Assembly: GCA_902492205.1 (NCBI GenBank) | Contig: CABUKU010000009.1 | Span: 40,203-104,202, forward strand | DNA from: an uncultured Bacteroides sp. | GTDB taxonomy: Bacteria; Bacteroidota; Bacteroidia; Bacteroidales; Bacteroidaceae | Direction of reading: 5' to 3' | DNA: 64,000 bases | Made by a program: the position numbers and the translations under genes | Part shown: in pieces, positions 34,741 to 44,198 of the stretch | Layout of the letters: every line of letters starts with the position of its first letter | Position numbering within the stretch: position 1 is the first letter of the stretch | Notes under the pieces: generated by a model | What the model was told of the DNA's origin: nothing | The model's input: only the letters and a program-made list of their open reading frames with translations | Database searches by the model: none

Positions 34741-35729
34741 CTCCTCACCTCCCTATTATTATTTCCTTTACGTGGACGCGGACGATCCATATCATGCGGA
34801 CTTCTTCTCACAGGTTGTTCCTGTTCCACTTTCACAGCCTCCTGCTTCTTTATGGAATCTTTCTTGGCAACAGCATCTTTTGCCTTTTTTATGGAATCAT
34901 TTTTAAGTGAATCACTTAATAGAATTTTTTGTTTCTCCTTATTTAGGCTGTCCTGCTCCGGTCTATGATAACGGAATAAACTAATCTCATCCACTAAAAG
35001 AGCAGTCTTGATGCTATCCTCCGGTAAATAAACAAAACCGTTAATCTCTTTTATTTTATATGCAGAATCGGACTTTAAACTAAGTGTATGCCATCCGGAT
35101 TCTTCAATCTTTTTAGTTGTCGCTAATATTGAATCATTCTCAAAAGTTAAAGACATAGCCATAACAGCCTGTACTTTTTGTTTATCGGAGCTCGATTTTA
35201 AGAAATCATACCGCATTCTCCAACGAATCTCATCATATGCTTTGAAATTAGAGTCCGTAGGCAAAGTAAATGTAATTCTGTCGGAAGCAAAAGCCGGAGT
35301 CAGTTTATAAAGTTTCTTATCATACCACACGTTTACCGTATCTCCCCGTTCAGACATCTTCGGTTTCTTATCACGGACAGCTATCAGATGGTTGATGGCA
35401 CCCTGATCGTCTTTCAAGCGTTTCGTGACATTGGTATATATTTTAGATAATTCTTCTGTGTTACGAGTGTACCACACCATGGAAGAATCAAACTGCGCTT
35501 CGGTTATATGGTGTTTCCGATATACATAATCCGTATAAAGAGGCTGCTTATATCGTTCATCATACGGAAGTTCATCCGCCATTGCCTTGGCCACATTATA
35601 ATCATATAAAATGGCTTCCATTGCATCAGGCTTAATAACATCTTTAGGAACTCCTTGCTTACAAGCCGCCAATGAACAACACATTAGGACAATACATCCC
35701 AGTGCAAGTTTATTTAGCTTTTTCCTCAT
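34737..35729 (-). CDS. DUF4296 domain lipoprotein
   Basis: 330 residues. Signal peptide with lipobox LAAC. The N-terminal half (VIKPDAMEAILYDYNVAKAMA and KHHITEAQFDSSMVWYTRN) is the DUF4296 signature. The C-terminal part is proline- and arginine-rich after a KDSIKK/NDSIKK coiled-like stretch (about 265-300). Function unknown; the domain is widespread in Bacteroidota next to lspA. Its start overlaps lspA by 20 bp, so translation is coupled. Confidence 0.83.
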   Translation of the reverse strand: MRKKLNKLALGCIVLMCCSLAACKQGVPKDVIKPDAMEAILYDYNVAKAMADELPYDERYKQPLYTDYVYRKHHITEAQFDSSMVWYTRNTEELSKIYTNVTKRLKDDQGAINHLIAVRDKKPKMSERGDTVNVWYDKKLYKLTPAFASDRITFTLPTDSNFKAYDEIRWRMRYDFLKSSSDKQKVQAVMAMSLTFENDSILATTKKIEESGWHTLSLKSDSAYKIKEINGFVYLPEDSIKTALLVDEISLFRYHRPEQDSLNKEKQKILLSDSLKNDSIKKAKDAVAKKDSIKKQEAVKVEQEQPVRRSPHDMDRPRPRKGNNNREVRR

Positions 35730-36360
35730 CTTCTCTCATTTTTGAATGATGATGACTCTCATTCAAATATTTACTATAGAAAAGTAACAGGGCGATGATA
35801 CCACAACTGATAGCAGCATCGGCAAAATTAAAGATAGGACTAAAAAAGATAAAGTGTTCTCCTCCTACAAAAGGCAACCAAGTGGGCCATGTAGTTTCTA
35901 TTATAGGAAAGTAGAACATATCAACCACTTTTCCATAAAACAATGAAGAATATCCTTCTCCCCATGGGACAAAAGTAGCCGGAGTCATTCCTACACTTTC
36001 ACTAAATATCATTCCATAAAAAACACTGTCGATAATGTTGCCTAAAGCTCCTGCAAGAATCAATGACATGCAAACGATATATCCGGTTTTAAATCCCTTT
36101 TTGATGATTTTATAAAGATAATAGCCTATCAGTCCTACGGCAATAATACGGAAAGACGTTAAAAACAACTTTCCGAATATTTCCATTCCAAAAGCCATCC
36201 CGTTATTCTCTGTAAAAAAGATATAAAACCAATTTGTTATATGGATATTCTCATGCCAGTACATGTGAGTCTTTACCAACACCTTGATAATTTGGTCAAT
36301 CACCAATACCAGAACGACAATTAATATGGAGAGTTGTCCCTTAGTAAGTAGTTTCTTCAT
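35710..36360 (-). CDS. lspA: Lipoprotein signal peptidase II
   Basis: Inner-membrane aspartyl protease that removes the signal peptide of prolipoproteins after lipidation. Four transmembrane helices, with the catalytic aspartates in GNIIDSVFYG (Asp111) and FNFADAAIS (Asp181), and the NNGMAFGM motif. At 216 residues it is longer than the E. coli enzyme (164) because of a loop insertion between the helices and a charged tail, as in other Bacteroidota. It sits between a DksA-like gene (78 bp upstream) and DUF4296. Confidence 0.95.
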   Translation of the reverse strand: MKKLLTKGQLSILIVVLVLVIDQIIKVLVKTHMYWHENIHITNWFYIFFTENNGMAFGMEIFGKLFLTSFRIIAVGLIGYYLYKIIKKGFKTGYIVCMSLILAGALGNIIDSVFYGMIFSESVGMTPATFVPWGEGYSSLFYGKVVDMFYFPIIETTWPTWLPFVGGEHFIFFSPIFNFADAAISCGIIALLLFYSKYLNESHHHSKMREDEEKAK

Positions 36361-36376
36361 GTAAAACAGTGTTTAA

Positions 36377-36414
36377 TGATCAGTGATCAGTGATTAGCAT
36401 TAAAACTAATCACT
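36377..36414. repeat. TGATCAG heptamer repeats and stem-loop in the lspA leader
   Basis: Three 7-bp tandem units (TGATCAG, TGATCAG, TGATTAG at 36377-36397). The last overlaps a stem-loop AGTGATTAG (36389-36397) with CTAATCACT (36406-36414). It lies in the 78-bp gap between the dksA-like gene and lspA. Confidence 0.55.
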
Positions 36415-36438
36415 TAAATCCCTAATCACTATGTTTCA

Positions 36439-36816
36439 TTAATGTTTTCCTTCCTTTGCCTCGATACTCAAAGTAGCATGAGGAACAGCACGAAGGCGTT
36501 CGGCAGGAATCAATTTACCGGTTTCACGGCAAATTCCATAGGTTTTATTCTCAATACGAACCAATGCTGCCTGAAGACTTTGGATAAACTTAAGCTGGCG
36601 TTGTGCCAATCTTGTAGTTTCTTCCTTCGATAAAGTATTTGCACCTTCTTCCAATACTTTATATGTTGGAGATGTATCGTCGATGTCATTTCCATCCAGA
36701 TTCATGATACTCGCTTTCAACTGGTCGTAATCCCGCTGAGCTTTTTCTAACTTCTCCATGATGATGGCACGAAACTCTTCAAGTTCCGCATCCGAATATC
36801 TCGTTTTTTCTGCCAT
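36439..36816 (-). CDS. DksA/TraR-family protein without a zinc finger
   Basis: 125 residues with the TraR/DksA coiled-coil (about 1-70; SDAELEEFRAIIMEKLEKAQRDYDQL) and the C-terminal segment YGICRETGKLIPAERLRAVPHATLS. In DksA that segment is a C4 zinc finger; here three of the four cysteines are missing. DksA proteins insert the coiled coil into the RNA polymerase secondary channel; whether this one does is unknown. The key acidic residues at the coiled-coil tip (DDTSP) are partly present. It lies in the ileS-lspA operon, 23 bp after ileS. Confidence 0.8.
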   Translation of the reverse strand: MAEKTRYSDAELEEFRAIIMEKLEKAQRDYDQLKASIMNLDGNDIDDTSPTYKVLEEGANTLSKEETTRLAQRQLKFIQSLQAALVRIENKTYGICRETGKLIPAERLRAVPHATLSIEAKEGKH

Positions 36817-36839
36817 AATTGTATACTATTAAATGGTTG

Positions 36840-39800
36840 TTAATCTTTAATTACGTTGACAAACAAAGAAAAGTCATCAAAGTTCAATTCAGTGCCGTCT
36901 TTTACTTCATCCGCTAATTGTAGCGAATTTGCTAATACTTGGTTACAAATATAATTATTATATTCATTAACCGCATCATCGGTTTGTGTATTTTTAGATA
37001 ATGTAATCTTTATCTTATCGGTTATCTCAAAACCACTTGACTTACGAATATTCTGAATACGATTAACCAACTCACGGGCTATTCCTTCGCGGCGAAGTTC
37101 TTCTGTTACGGTAACTTCAAGAGCAACAGTCAATTTACCTTCATTAGCAACCAACCATCCCGGAATATCTTCACTGATAATTTCCACATCCACTGCTTCA
37201 ATAACAGCTTCCGCACCGTCAATCACCAAAGTGTATTTTCCGTTCTTTTCCAACTCGGCAATAGCTTCCTGAGACATTTCAGCTACTTGGGCGGCAACTG
37301 CCTTCATTTGTTTGCCAAACTTCGGACCAAGTTTCTTGAAATCACATTTTACCTTCTTAACCAACACGCCGGCAGCCCCATCCACAAACTTGATTTCTTT
37401 CACATTAACCTCGTTCATGATAAGTTGTTTCACCGCTTCGATGTGGGCTTTCTGTTTTTCATCCACTACCGGAACCATAATACATTGCAGTGGCTGACGT
37501 ACTTTGATATTTACTTTACGACGTAAAGCCAATACCATTGAAGTAACATCCTGAGCCATTTGCATACGGGCTTCCAATTCTTTATCTATCAATTCTTCCT
37601 TGTATTCCGGGAACTTAGCCAAATGAACAGATACGACATTATCACGTCCTGTTGAAGCAATCAAATCCAGATACAGACGATCCGAATAGAACGGAGCGAT
37701 CGGAGACATCAGTTTAGCAACTGTTTCAAGGCAAGTGTAAAGAGTCTGATAAGCAGACAATTTATCTTGTGTATATTCACCTCCCCAGAAACGTTTGCGG
37801 TTCAAACGAACATACCAGTTTGAAAGGTTATCATTTACAAAGTCGGAAATCAAACGTCCCGCCTTTGTCGGTTCATATTCATTGTAGCAAACATCCACTT
37901 CTTTAATCAGCGTATTCAAAACAGACAGAATCCATCGGTCTATTTCCGGTCTTTCATTCATCGGAACATCCGGCTCACTGTATGAGAAACCGTCTACATT
38001 GGCATACAATGCAAAGAATGAATAAGTATTATATAATGTACCGAAGAACTTGCGACGTACTTCTTCAATGCCATCAACATCAAATTTCAAGTTGTCCCAA
38101 GGTGAGGAATTGGTAATCATATACCAACGCAACGGATCTGATCCATATTTCTCGATAGTGGAGAACGGATCAACGGCATTACCCAAACGCTTTGACATCT
38201 TATTACCATTCTTGTCGAGTACTAAACCGTTGGAAACAACAGCCTTGTAAGCAACGCTATCAAATACCATAGTGCCAATGGCATGCAAAGTGAAGAACCA
38301 TCCACGTGTCTGGTCTACCCCTTCTGCAATGAAATCCGCCGGATACACTTTCCTTGAATCGAATATATCTTTATTTTCAAAAGGATAATGTATCTGAGCA
38401 TAAGGCATTGCACCTGAATCAAACCAAACGTCAATCAAATCGGCTTCACGCTTCATTGGTTTTCCGTCTTCCGACACAAGGATAATATCATCCACATAAG
38501 GACGGTGCAAGTCTATCTTATCATAATTTTCTTTCGAATACACTCCCGGTTGGAATTCCTTATAAGGATTCTCAGTCATGAAACCTGCCTTGATTGACTT
38601 CTCAATCTCATTATAAAGTTCTTCAACCGAACCGATGCACTTTTCCGAAGAATTATCTTCCGTGCGCCAGATCGGCAATGGAGTACCCCAATAACGAGAA
38701 CGGCTGAGGTTCCAGTCATTCAGGTTTTCCAACCATTTCCCGAAACGTCCGGTTCCTGTCGATTCCGGCTTCCAGTTGATTGTTTTATTCAACTCAATCA
38801 TGCGTTCTTTGCATGCAGTCGATTTAATAAACCAACTATCAAGCGGATAATAAAGTACCGGCTTGTCGGTACGCCAGCAATGAGGGTAATTGTGCACATG
38901 CTTTTCAATCTTGAAAGCCAAGTTGGCAGCCTTCATCATCATGCAAATGCTCACATCCAATGATTCATCTTTATCTGTCAGATTTAAATCATAGGCATTC
39001 TTCACATAGCGCCCTGCATATTCTTTATATAATTCAACGTTAACACGTTCTTTTACAAACTCTTCGTCCAGCTCATCTAAAGTATAGAATTTACCTGTCA
39101 AATCCACCATCGGACGGAGTTCTCCCTTTTTATTCAACAACTGTAACGGCGGAACACCCGCAGCTTTTGCCACTAAAGCATCGTCAGCACCAAAAGTCGG
39201 AGCAATATGTACGATACCGGTACCGTCTTCTGTTGTTACATAATCTCCCGGAATTACACGGAATGCTCCCTCACCCGGATTTACCCACGGGATAAGTTGT
39301 TCGTATTCCATTCCAACAAGTTCCGGGCCCTTATATTCGGCTATCACTTTGAATGGAACAAGTTTATCTCCCGGTTTGTAATCTTCCAGATTCAAATCGG
39401 CAGCTTTCGGATTGAAATGCGCATTCAGCAAGGCTTTAGCCAAAATAACAGTGATAGGTTGTCCTGTATAAGCATTATAAGACTGAACGGCTACATAGTC
39501 AATCTTCGGGCCAACACAAAGAGCAGTGTTCGAAGGCAATGTCCACGGAGTAGTAGTCCAAGCCAAGAAATAAGGTGTTCCCCACTCTGCCATTTCCGGC
39601 TTCGGGTTCTTCACTTTAAACTGGGCAACCACCGTTGTGTCTTTCACATCACGGTAGCATCCCGGTTGGTTCAACTCATGCGAACTCAAACCTGTTCCGG
39701 CAGCCGGAGAATAAGGTTGAATAGTATAACCTTTATAAAGTAAGTCTTTGTTATATAATTGCTTAAGTAACCACCAAAGTGTTTCTATATATCTGTTATC

Positions 39801-40259
39801 ATAAGTGATATACGGGTTCTTCATATCCACCCAATACCCCATTTTATGAGTCAGGTCTTCCCATTCTTTGGTAAACTTCATCACATCTTTGCGGCAAGCT
39901 GCATTATAATCTGCCACAGAGATTGTTTTACCAATATCCTCTTTTGTAATGCCCAAAGCCTTTTCCACACCAAGTTCCACCGGAAGCCCGTGAGTATCCC
40001 ATCCTGCCTTACGCATTACCTGAAAACCTTTCATGGTTTTGTAACGGCAGAAAATATCTTTAATTGAGCGAGCCATCACATGGTGAATACCCGGCATTCC
40101 GTTTGCAGAAGGAGGTCCTTCATAGAAAACAAAAGAAGGGCAGCCTTCACGCTCTGTTACACTCTTGGCGAAAACTCCGTTTTCATCCCATTTCTTCAGC
40201 ACATCCTTGTTTACCTGCGAGAGGTCGAACTGAGAATATTCAGCAAACTTCTTACTCAT
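36840..40259 (-). CDS. ileS: Isoleucyl-tRNA synthetase
   Basis: Charges tRNA-Ile. 1139 residues, the long form. The HIGH motif appears as GMPGIHHVMA, the KMSKS motif as KMSKRLGN, and the WDTHGLPVELGVEK block of class Ia IleRS is clear. The N-terminal HIGH region, an editing (CP1) domain (about 190-400), and a C-terminal anticodon-binding region (about 640-1050) are in the usual order. The KMSKR variant and length put it in the eukaryote-like IleRS clade, in which natural mupirocin resistance occurs; resistance here is an inference only. First gene of the operon with dksA-like, lspA and DUF4296. Confidence 0.96.
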   Translation of the reverse strand: MSKKFAEYSQFDLSQVNKDVLKKWDENGVFAKSVTEREGCPSFVFYEGPPSANGMPGIHHVMARSIKDIFCRYKTMKGFQVMRKAGWDTHGLPVELGVEKALGITKEDIGKTISVADYNAACRKDVMKFTKEWEDLTHKMGYWVDMKNPYITYDNRYIETLWWLLKQLYNKDLLYKGYTIQPYSPAAGTGLSSHELNQPGCYRDVKDTTVVAQFKVKNPKPEMAEWGTPYFLAWTTTPWTLPSNTALCVGPKIDYVAVQSYNAYTGQPITVILAKALLNAHFNPKAADLNLEDYKPGDKLVPFKVIAEYKGPELVGMEYEQLIPWVNPGEGAFRVIPGDYVTTEDGTGIVHIAPTFGADDALVAKAAGVPPLQLLNKKGELRPMVDLTGKFYTLDELDEEFVKERVNVELYKEYAGRYVKNAYDLNLTDKDESLDVSICMMMKAANLAFKIEKHVHNYPHCWRTDKPVLYYPLDSWFIKSTACKERMIELNKTINWKPESTGTGRFGKWLENLNDWNLSRSRYWGTPLPIWRTEDNSSEKCIGSVEELYNEIEKSIKAGFMTENPYKEFQPGVYSKENYDKIDLHRPYVDDIILVSEDGKPMKREADLIDVWFDSGAMPYAQIHYPFENKDIFDSRKVYPADFIAEGVDQTRGWFFTLHAIGTMVFDSVAYKAVVSNGLVLDKNGNKMSKRLGNAVDPFSTIEKYGSDPLRWYMITNSSPWDNLKFDVDGIEEVRRKFFGTLYNTYSFFALYANVDGFSYSEPDVPMNERPEIDRWILSVLNTLIKEVDVCYNEYEPTKAGRLISDFVNDNLSNWYVRLNRKRFWGGEYTQDKLSAYQTLYTCLETVAKLMSPIAPFYSDRLYLDLIASTGRDNVVSVHLAKFPEYKEELIDKELEARMQMAQDVTSMVLALRRKVNIKVRQPLQCIMVPVVDEKQKAHIEAVKQLIMNEVNVKEIKFVDGAAGVLVKKVKCDFKKLGPKFGKQMKAVAAQVAEMSQEAIAELEKNGKYTLVIDGAEAVIEAVDVEIISEDIPGWLVANEGKLTVALEVTVTEELRREGIARELVNRIQNIRKSSGFEITDKIKITLSKNTQTDDAVNEYNNYICNQVLANSLQLADEVKDGTELNFDDFSLFVNVIKD

Positions 40260-40298
40260 ATATTTATTTTTTTTCTTATCGTCTCAATTTTTAAAGTG

Positions 40299-40306
40299 CA
40301 AAAGTA
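40299..40306 (-). promoter_or_regulatory. -7 box of the ileS operon
   Basis: The minus strand reads TACTTTTG, an exact TAnnTTTG box about 40 nt before the ileS ATG. Confidence 0.5.
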
Positions 40307-40468
40307 CAAAAATTCAATTAGATATAAAGTTTTGCTTATTCTTTTTTTATCCAGATAAAGATTCTTCATTCTGCTTTACGGGTAAATACAAAAATAGTTT
40401 GAGTTCGCCGCACTGCCGCACAGTTTAATAAAAACATAAGAGCATCTTTTATATCTATGCCAAACCAA

Positions 40469-41812
40469 TTATGATTTGTCTGTTATTGCTTTCATCAGTG
40501 CTTGAATATGCTCCGTGGTGCGTCCGAAAGAAGTGATCGAACTGCGCCTATTCAAATCGCAGATACTATTCACCCAAACTTTACCCTGATCGAAAATAAT
40601 AAAAATCTGTTCTCCCCAACTGGCAGCAAACTTACCCGGATTTGTATGTGCAACTACACAATCATCACCCACATAGTCAAAAATCCATTTACGAGTTTTA
40701 CCCACTTCTTCTATAATCTTATATAATTCCTCCTTAGGTAATTCCGTTCTCACTGTCTTAAGATAGAGCTTTTGATACTGAATATATGTGAATATCACAC
40801 CCAAGATGAGAGGCAATACAATCATCCATAAAAAAACAGAATCATCTATCATTTGTTTATCGTCAGTGAAGGTATAATATAGTTCAAAAACTACCACTAA
40901 TAAAGGAAAAGAGAACAGAAAAACAGGAAATCCAAAATGTGTGCCGGCACTCCAAAAGTCCAGATTGAGTCTGCCTGTGCGAATAACAAATGCAGCCGTT
41001 TCCTCCTTCCCTTCCCTGTTAAACTTGCGGATAGATATGACAAAACCTACTCCGCCCAGCAATAGTATAAGAAAGGCTCCAATGTATTTCTCATAGAAAT
41101 TACCTACTTGTATTTTAATATCATATACGGCATAGGGTTTATTTGAAAAATGTACTAAAATATTTGGCAGTTCATATATCCCACGTTCTTCCGCCTTTAC
41201 TAAAAAAGAATAACTAAAATCTTCATTCGGCCTTGAAGTATCTGAAATAATCAGTGGAGTAGGATTCACCCGAATTAACTTCCAAAAATCAACAAAAGGA
41301 ATAACTTCATCCGGTTTCGTATTGAATGTCAGTATGAAACGGAAAGGTTCTCCAACATTTGGATGTGCAGGTTCCGTATGCCATGTGTGCGAAACATTAT
41401 TTATATCGGCAGGAGGAATGGCTGTCATTATTCTTTCTTGGCATGTGTAATTTTTACCATCAACCACAATGGTAGTCGAAGGAAGTACTACTTTACCCGG
41501 CTCTTTCACCGAAACAGTGTAATCGCGACTTTCCCAAGTTTGATAAATACTATCTCCGGTTATTTGTGGAATAGCCTGTTTTGCCTGTTTCTTTGTCATT
41601 CCTTCTATCACATTAAATTGACTTAAGTCCGGTTCTGAAAAGAAGTTTATCTCACGATTAACAAAATAGGTTAACGTCAACTTCTGCCCTACCCTTAAAG
41701 GAGAAATATTATCAACCATAACCATAAATTGAACTGTATCAGGGGGTGTTTGCCCTCGCATAGAAGTCGTTAAGACCAACAACAGGCCCATTAATAATAG
41801 TAGTTTTTTCAT
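40469..41812 (-). CDS. BatD-like membrane protein with a cytoplasmic C-terminal domain
   Basis: 447 residues. Signal peptide (1-20), then an N-terminal extracytoplasmic domain like BatD (about 25-235; begins VQFMVMVDNISPLRVGQKLTLTYFVNREI, with a SYSFLVKAEERGIYELP end), then three transmembrane helices (about 240-262, 295-315, 328-348) and a C-terminal cytoplasmic domain of about 95 residues. BatD belongs to the Bacteroides aerotolerance system, but batA, batB and batE are not adjacent, so the role is unclear. Single gene. Confidence 0.68.
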   Translation of the reverse strand: MKKLLLLMGLLLVLTTSMRGQTPPDTVQFMVMVDNISPLRVGQKLTLTYFVNREINFFSEPDLSQFNVIEGMTKKQAKQAIPQITGDSIYQTWESRDYTVSVKEPGKVVLPSTTIVVDGKNYTCQERIMTAIPPADINNVSHTWHTEPAHPNVGEPFRFILTFNTKPDEVIPFVDFWKLIRVNPTPLIISDTSRPNEDFSYSFLVKAEERGIYELPNILVHFSNKPYAVYDIKIQVGNFYEKYIGAFLILLLGGVGFVISIRKFNREGKEETAAFVIRTGRLNLDFWSAGTHFGFPVFLFSFPLLVVVFELYYTFTDDKQMIDDSVFLWMIVLPLILGVIFTYIQYQKLYLKTVRTELPKEELYKIIEEVGKTRKWIFDYVGDDCVVAHTNPGKFAASWGEQIFIIFDQGKVWVNSICDLNRRSSITSFGRTTEHIQALMKAITDKS

Positions 41813-41885
41813 TATTTGTATTGTATTTGGTAAATTTGGCTGTAAAAGTATAAAAAGTAAGCCGGATATAACTAATATATGCTAT

Positions 41886-41925
41886 GAAAAAAGCGCTGTA
41901 ACCACGAGAGTTACAACGCTTTTCA
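41886..41925 (-). terminator. Terminator of the LruC gene
   Basis: On the minus strand AAAAGCGTTGTAAC pairs with GTTACAGCGCTTTT around CTCTCGTG, followed by a T-run. Confidence 0.75.
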
Positions 41926-41955
41926 TCTTTAATATTAATCAGAAAAAGAGTTTTA

Positions 41956-43323
41956 TTACCAATATTTTATAACTTTCTCCGGATCCGGATGCAGATACCA
42001 GTCTTTGTTTTCAGCACCTCCACTACTCACCCATTCTGCATATTCAGGATAAGCGTCTTTTATATCCACTTTTTCCTGTACATGTTTTGTTCCGGCGGGA
42101 AGTTTCAATCCCCAAGTGAAGTTGTTGGTACCCGCATACTTCACCGGTTCATTAGCCCATTCGCCGGCATCTTTAAAATAATTTTCAGCATACTCATAAG
42201 TTGGTTGATAACCTCTCATATGAATTTCCACTGATTTTCCAATATTCTTTTTAATAAAGAAATCCTGATTTTCAGTTTTTGTTATCATCTTACGATATGC
42301 AAGCCACTGTTCCGAATTATCGGTAGAAGAAGTACGAAGATCTCCTTTTATTTCAATTTCGACACGAACCATTGGTATACCTTCTTTTACCTTTTTAGGA
42401 TCTACTTGATAAAAACGATCTTGATCTGTTAAATTTCTCAAACCATCCAAATAAATAATAAGATCATCTTGAGTAGTATCTATATATAAATGGTATTTTT
42501 TTCCATCTTGGCTGTCTGCTTCTATATATTCTATACGACCACTTCCGTTATTAATGTGGCTGACCTTTTCAAATCCTACTTTAACACCGTTACCCGCTTT
42601 TCTCATCAATCTCGCATCAATAGTCTTAATGAACTTCTTGTCCAAACCTTTGAGAACAACCCCTACCTGTGTAGGATAGAGTCCTCCAATAGCCCGAACA
42701 TCCATAGTCATCAACAAACCTTCTTTGTATCCCTGACTTGCAAACAATGATTCATCATTACACTCTGTAACTTTCAGGTCATATTCCATAACCACATCAT
42801 TGTAGTCATTATCACGTGCTATTTCGGGCCATTCATCTTCAAACATAACAACACCTGTATTATGCAAGAAAGTAAAACCTGCATCCTGTTCTGAAGTAGC
42901 AGCTACCGCGTCTTCCGGAAGTGATTGTACAGCCGTAGCTCTGGTTAAAACATCCGATATTTCATACGGAGTTATTTTCTTTCCATTTGCTGTAGGATAT
43001 TCTATATACAACTTATTGCATCCTATCGGTATGTTTAATTCAAGACTTTTCGCCTCACTTGAAACCAATAAATCCTCAACCAACAATCCACTTACTTTTT
43101 TATCTTTTTCCGAATACATAGAATACACAGAAACAACAGTCGTTACTTGTGATTTTAATGCAAATTCTACATTACGACTAGTAGCATAAGTAAATCCCGC
43201 AGCAGGTGTATCTACCTTTGGATCTGTCGGTTCAGTTCCTACAACTGTATTCTCGCTATCAGAACATGAGCTTACTAAAGCTGTTCCTAGAAGCATACTG
43301 AAAACAAAATGTTTGATCTTCAT
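41956..43323 (-). CDS. LruC domain lipoprotein
   Basis: 455 residues. Lipoprotein signal (lipobox VSSC at about 17-20). A leading domain of about 140 residues is followed by the LruC signature around MFEDEWPEIARDNDYNDVVMEYDLKV (about 157-182), which resembles calcium-binding D/N-rich loops, then a beta-rich DUF4842-like region to the C-terminus. LruC proteins are surface-exposed and common in Bacteroides near polysaccharide or adhesin loci; function not known. Single gene with an exact -7 box at 43347-43354 and a terminator. Confidence 0.82.
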   Translation of the reverse strand: MKIKHFVFSMLLGTALVSSCSDSENTVVGTEPTDPKVDTPAAGFTYATSRNVEFALKSQVTTVVSVYSMYSEKDKKVSGLLVEDLLVSSEAKSLELNIPIGCNKLYIEYPTANGKKITPYEISDVLTRATAVQSLPEDAVAATSEQDAGFTFLHNTGVVMFEDEWPEIARDNDYNDVVMEYDLKVTECNDESLFASQGYKEGLLMTMDVRAIGGLYPTQVGVVLKGLDKKFIKTIDARLMRKAGNGVKVGFEKVSHINNGSGRIEYIEADSQDGKKYHLYIDTTQDDLIIYLDGLRNLTDQDRFYQVDPKKVKEGIPMVRVEIEIKGDLRTSSTDNSEQWLAYRKMITKTENQDFFIKKNIGKSVEIHMRGYQPTYEYAENYFKDAGEWANEPVKYAGTNNFTWGLKLPAGTKHVQEKVDIKDAYPEYAEWVSSGGAENKDWYLHPDPEKVIKYW

Positions 43324-43346
43324 AATGTATCTTAATTTATCTGCTG

Positions 43347-43354
43347 CAAAGATA
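43347..43354 (-). promoter_or_regulatory. -7 box of the LruC gene
   Basis: The minus strand reads TATCTTTG, an exact TAnnTTTG box about 24 nt before the ATG. Confidence 0.5.
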
Positions 43355-43460
43355 ATACTTTATTTATAAAAGTTGCATATTATAATCACAAAACTTCAAT
43401 ATTTCATCCATTTTTATCAATATACTTAAGACTAAGGCTTTTCAAGTAAATCAAGAGATA

Positions 43461-43500
43461 AAAAAATAGGCAAGCGGTTAACACTCAACCTACTTGCCTG
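43461..43500 (-). terminator. Terminator of the decayed transporter
   Basis: On the minus strand CAGGCAAG pairs with CTTGCCT, with GGTT/AACC inside, followed by ATTTTTTT. It sits just beyond the stop of the transporter remnant. Confidence 0.75.
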
Positions 43501-43542
43501 CCCCATTTATTATCAGACTATATAATAAAATTAGTAATTCTC

Positions 43543-43964
43543 TTAATCGATTGCCCCTCTGTTCATCCTCAATTCATGTTTAACAAACCTACGAATACTT
43601 CTATAAGTAGGATGTAATGCTTTCTTAGGCTGGAAAGAACTCTCTTTCAGCATAAACAGGACTATGCAAAAGATACTGAGTAAAGTAAGCCATCCATAAA
43701 TTTCCTTCATGGAAACCAATAATGCCTGCTGCTGCAAAATTCCATAAAGTTCCCCTTTAGAAACATAATTTGCAAGAACATTTACATGAACCCAAAACTC
43801 CGCAAGAATAATGGAAAGACCAAAGTTTCTTTAGGCAAATTATAATCAATGGTAAAGTAGAAGTACATTAAATACCCTGTTATAGCTGCAAAGGCTATTA
43901 TTGTCATTGTTTTATACTCCCATTTTCTCCGGGCAAACATATAATAAGCAAATACACTTCCTAC
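43543..43964 (-). pseudogene. Fragment of a DHA2 (EmrB-type) multidrug transporter
   Basis: Only the C-terminal part of a 14-helix MFS exporter can be read. An upstream segment (about 43830-43964) encodes SVFAYYMFARRKWEYKTMT and two helices up to LPKETL. A second segment in another frame (43543 to about 43848) encodes AEFWVHVNVLANYV, ELYGILQQQALLVSMKEIYG and the end RSIRRFVKHELRMNR. The segments are joined by a frameshift, and the part between them in the intact family is missing, so there is also a deletion. No start codon or N-terminal half is found upstream. Not functional. Confidence 0.75.
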
Positions 43965-44117
43965 TCATGTTACTGATATTTATAATCTTTTTACCGTTCT
44001 CTAAAAATCAGCCGCATAGTTCGTCTTAAAATAATATTGTTGAAAATCTTAAAATGCACAAAATTGGTCTAATTTGGACATAAGATTCAATTTGATATAA
44101 TTATATTGAAACAAACA

Positions 44118-44177
44118 TTGCCGACTTAATCGGAAATCCAAGCATATAGCAACAGATTTTCGGTTGAGCCGGCAATA
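44118..44177 (+). repeat. 22-bp imperfect inverted repeat (RNA stem-loop)
   Basis: Arms at 44118-44139 and 44156-44177 start with ATTGCCG and end with CGGCAAT; the loop is 16 nt. As plus-strand RNA, 21 of 22 positions can pair, three of them as G-U wobble; on the minus strand those become mismatches. No U-tract follows. It lies between the small 75-codon gene and the transporter remnant. The remaining ~150 bp here (43965-44117) show nothing else. Confidence 0.5.
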
Positions 44178-44198
44178 ATAATGGAAAGGTTTATATTA

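Noticed and set aside
43543..43737. Complete 64-codon gene
   Set aside because: It is the C-terminal end of a DHA2 transporter, and the rest of that family sequence precedes it in another frame.
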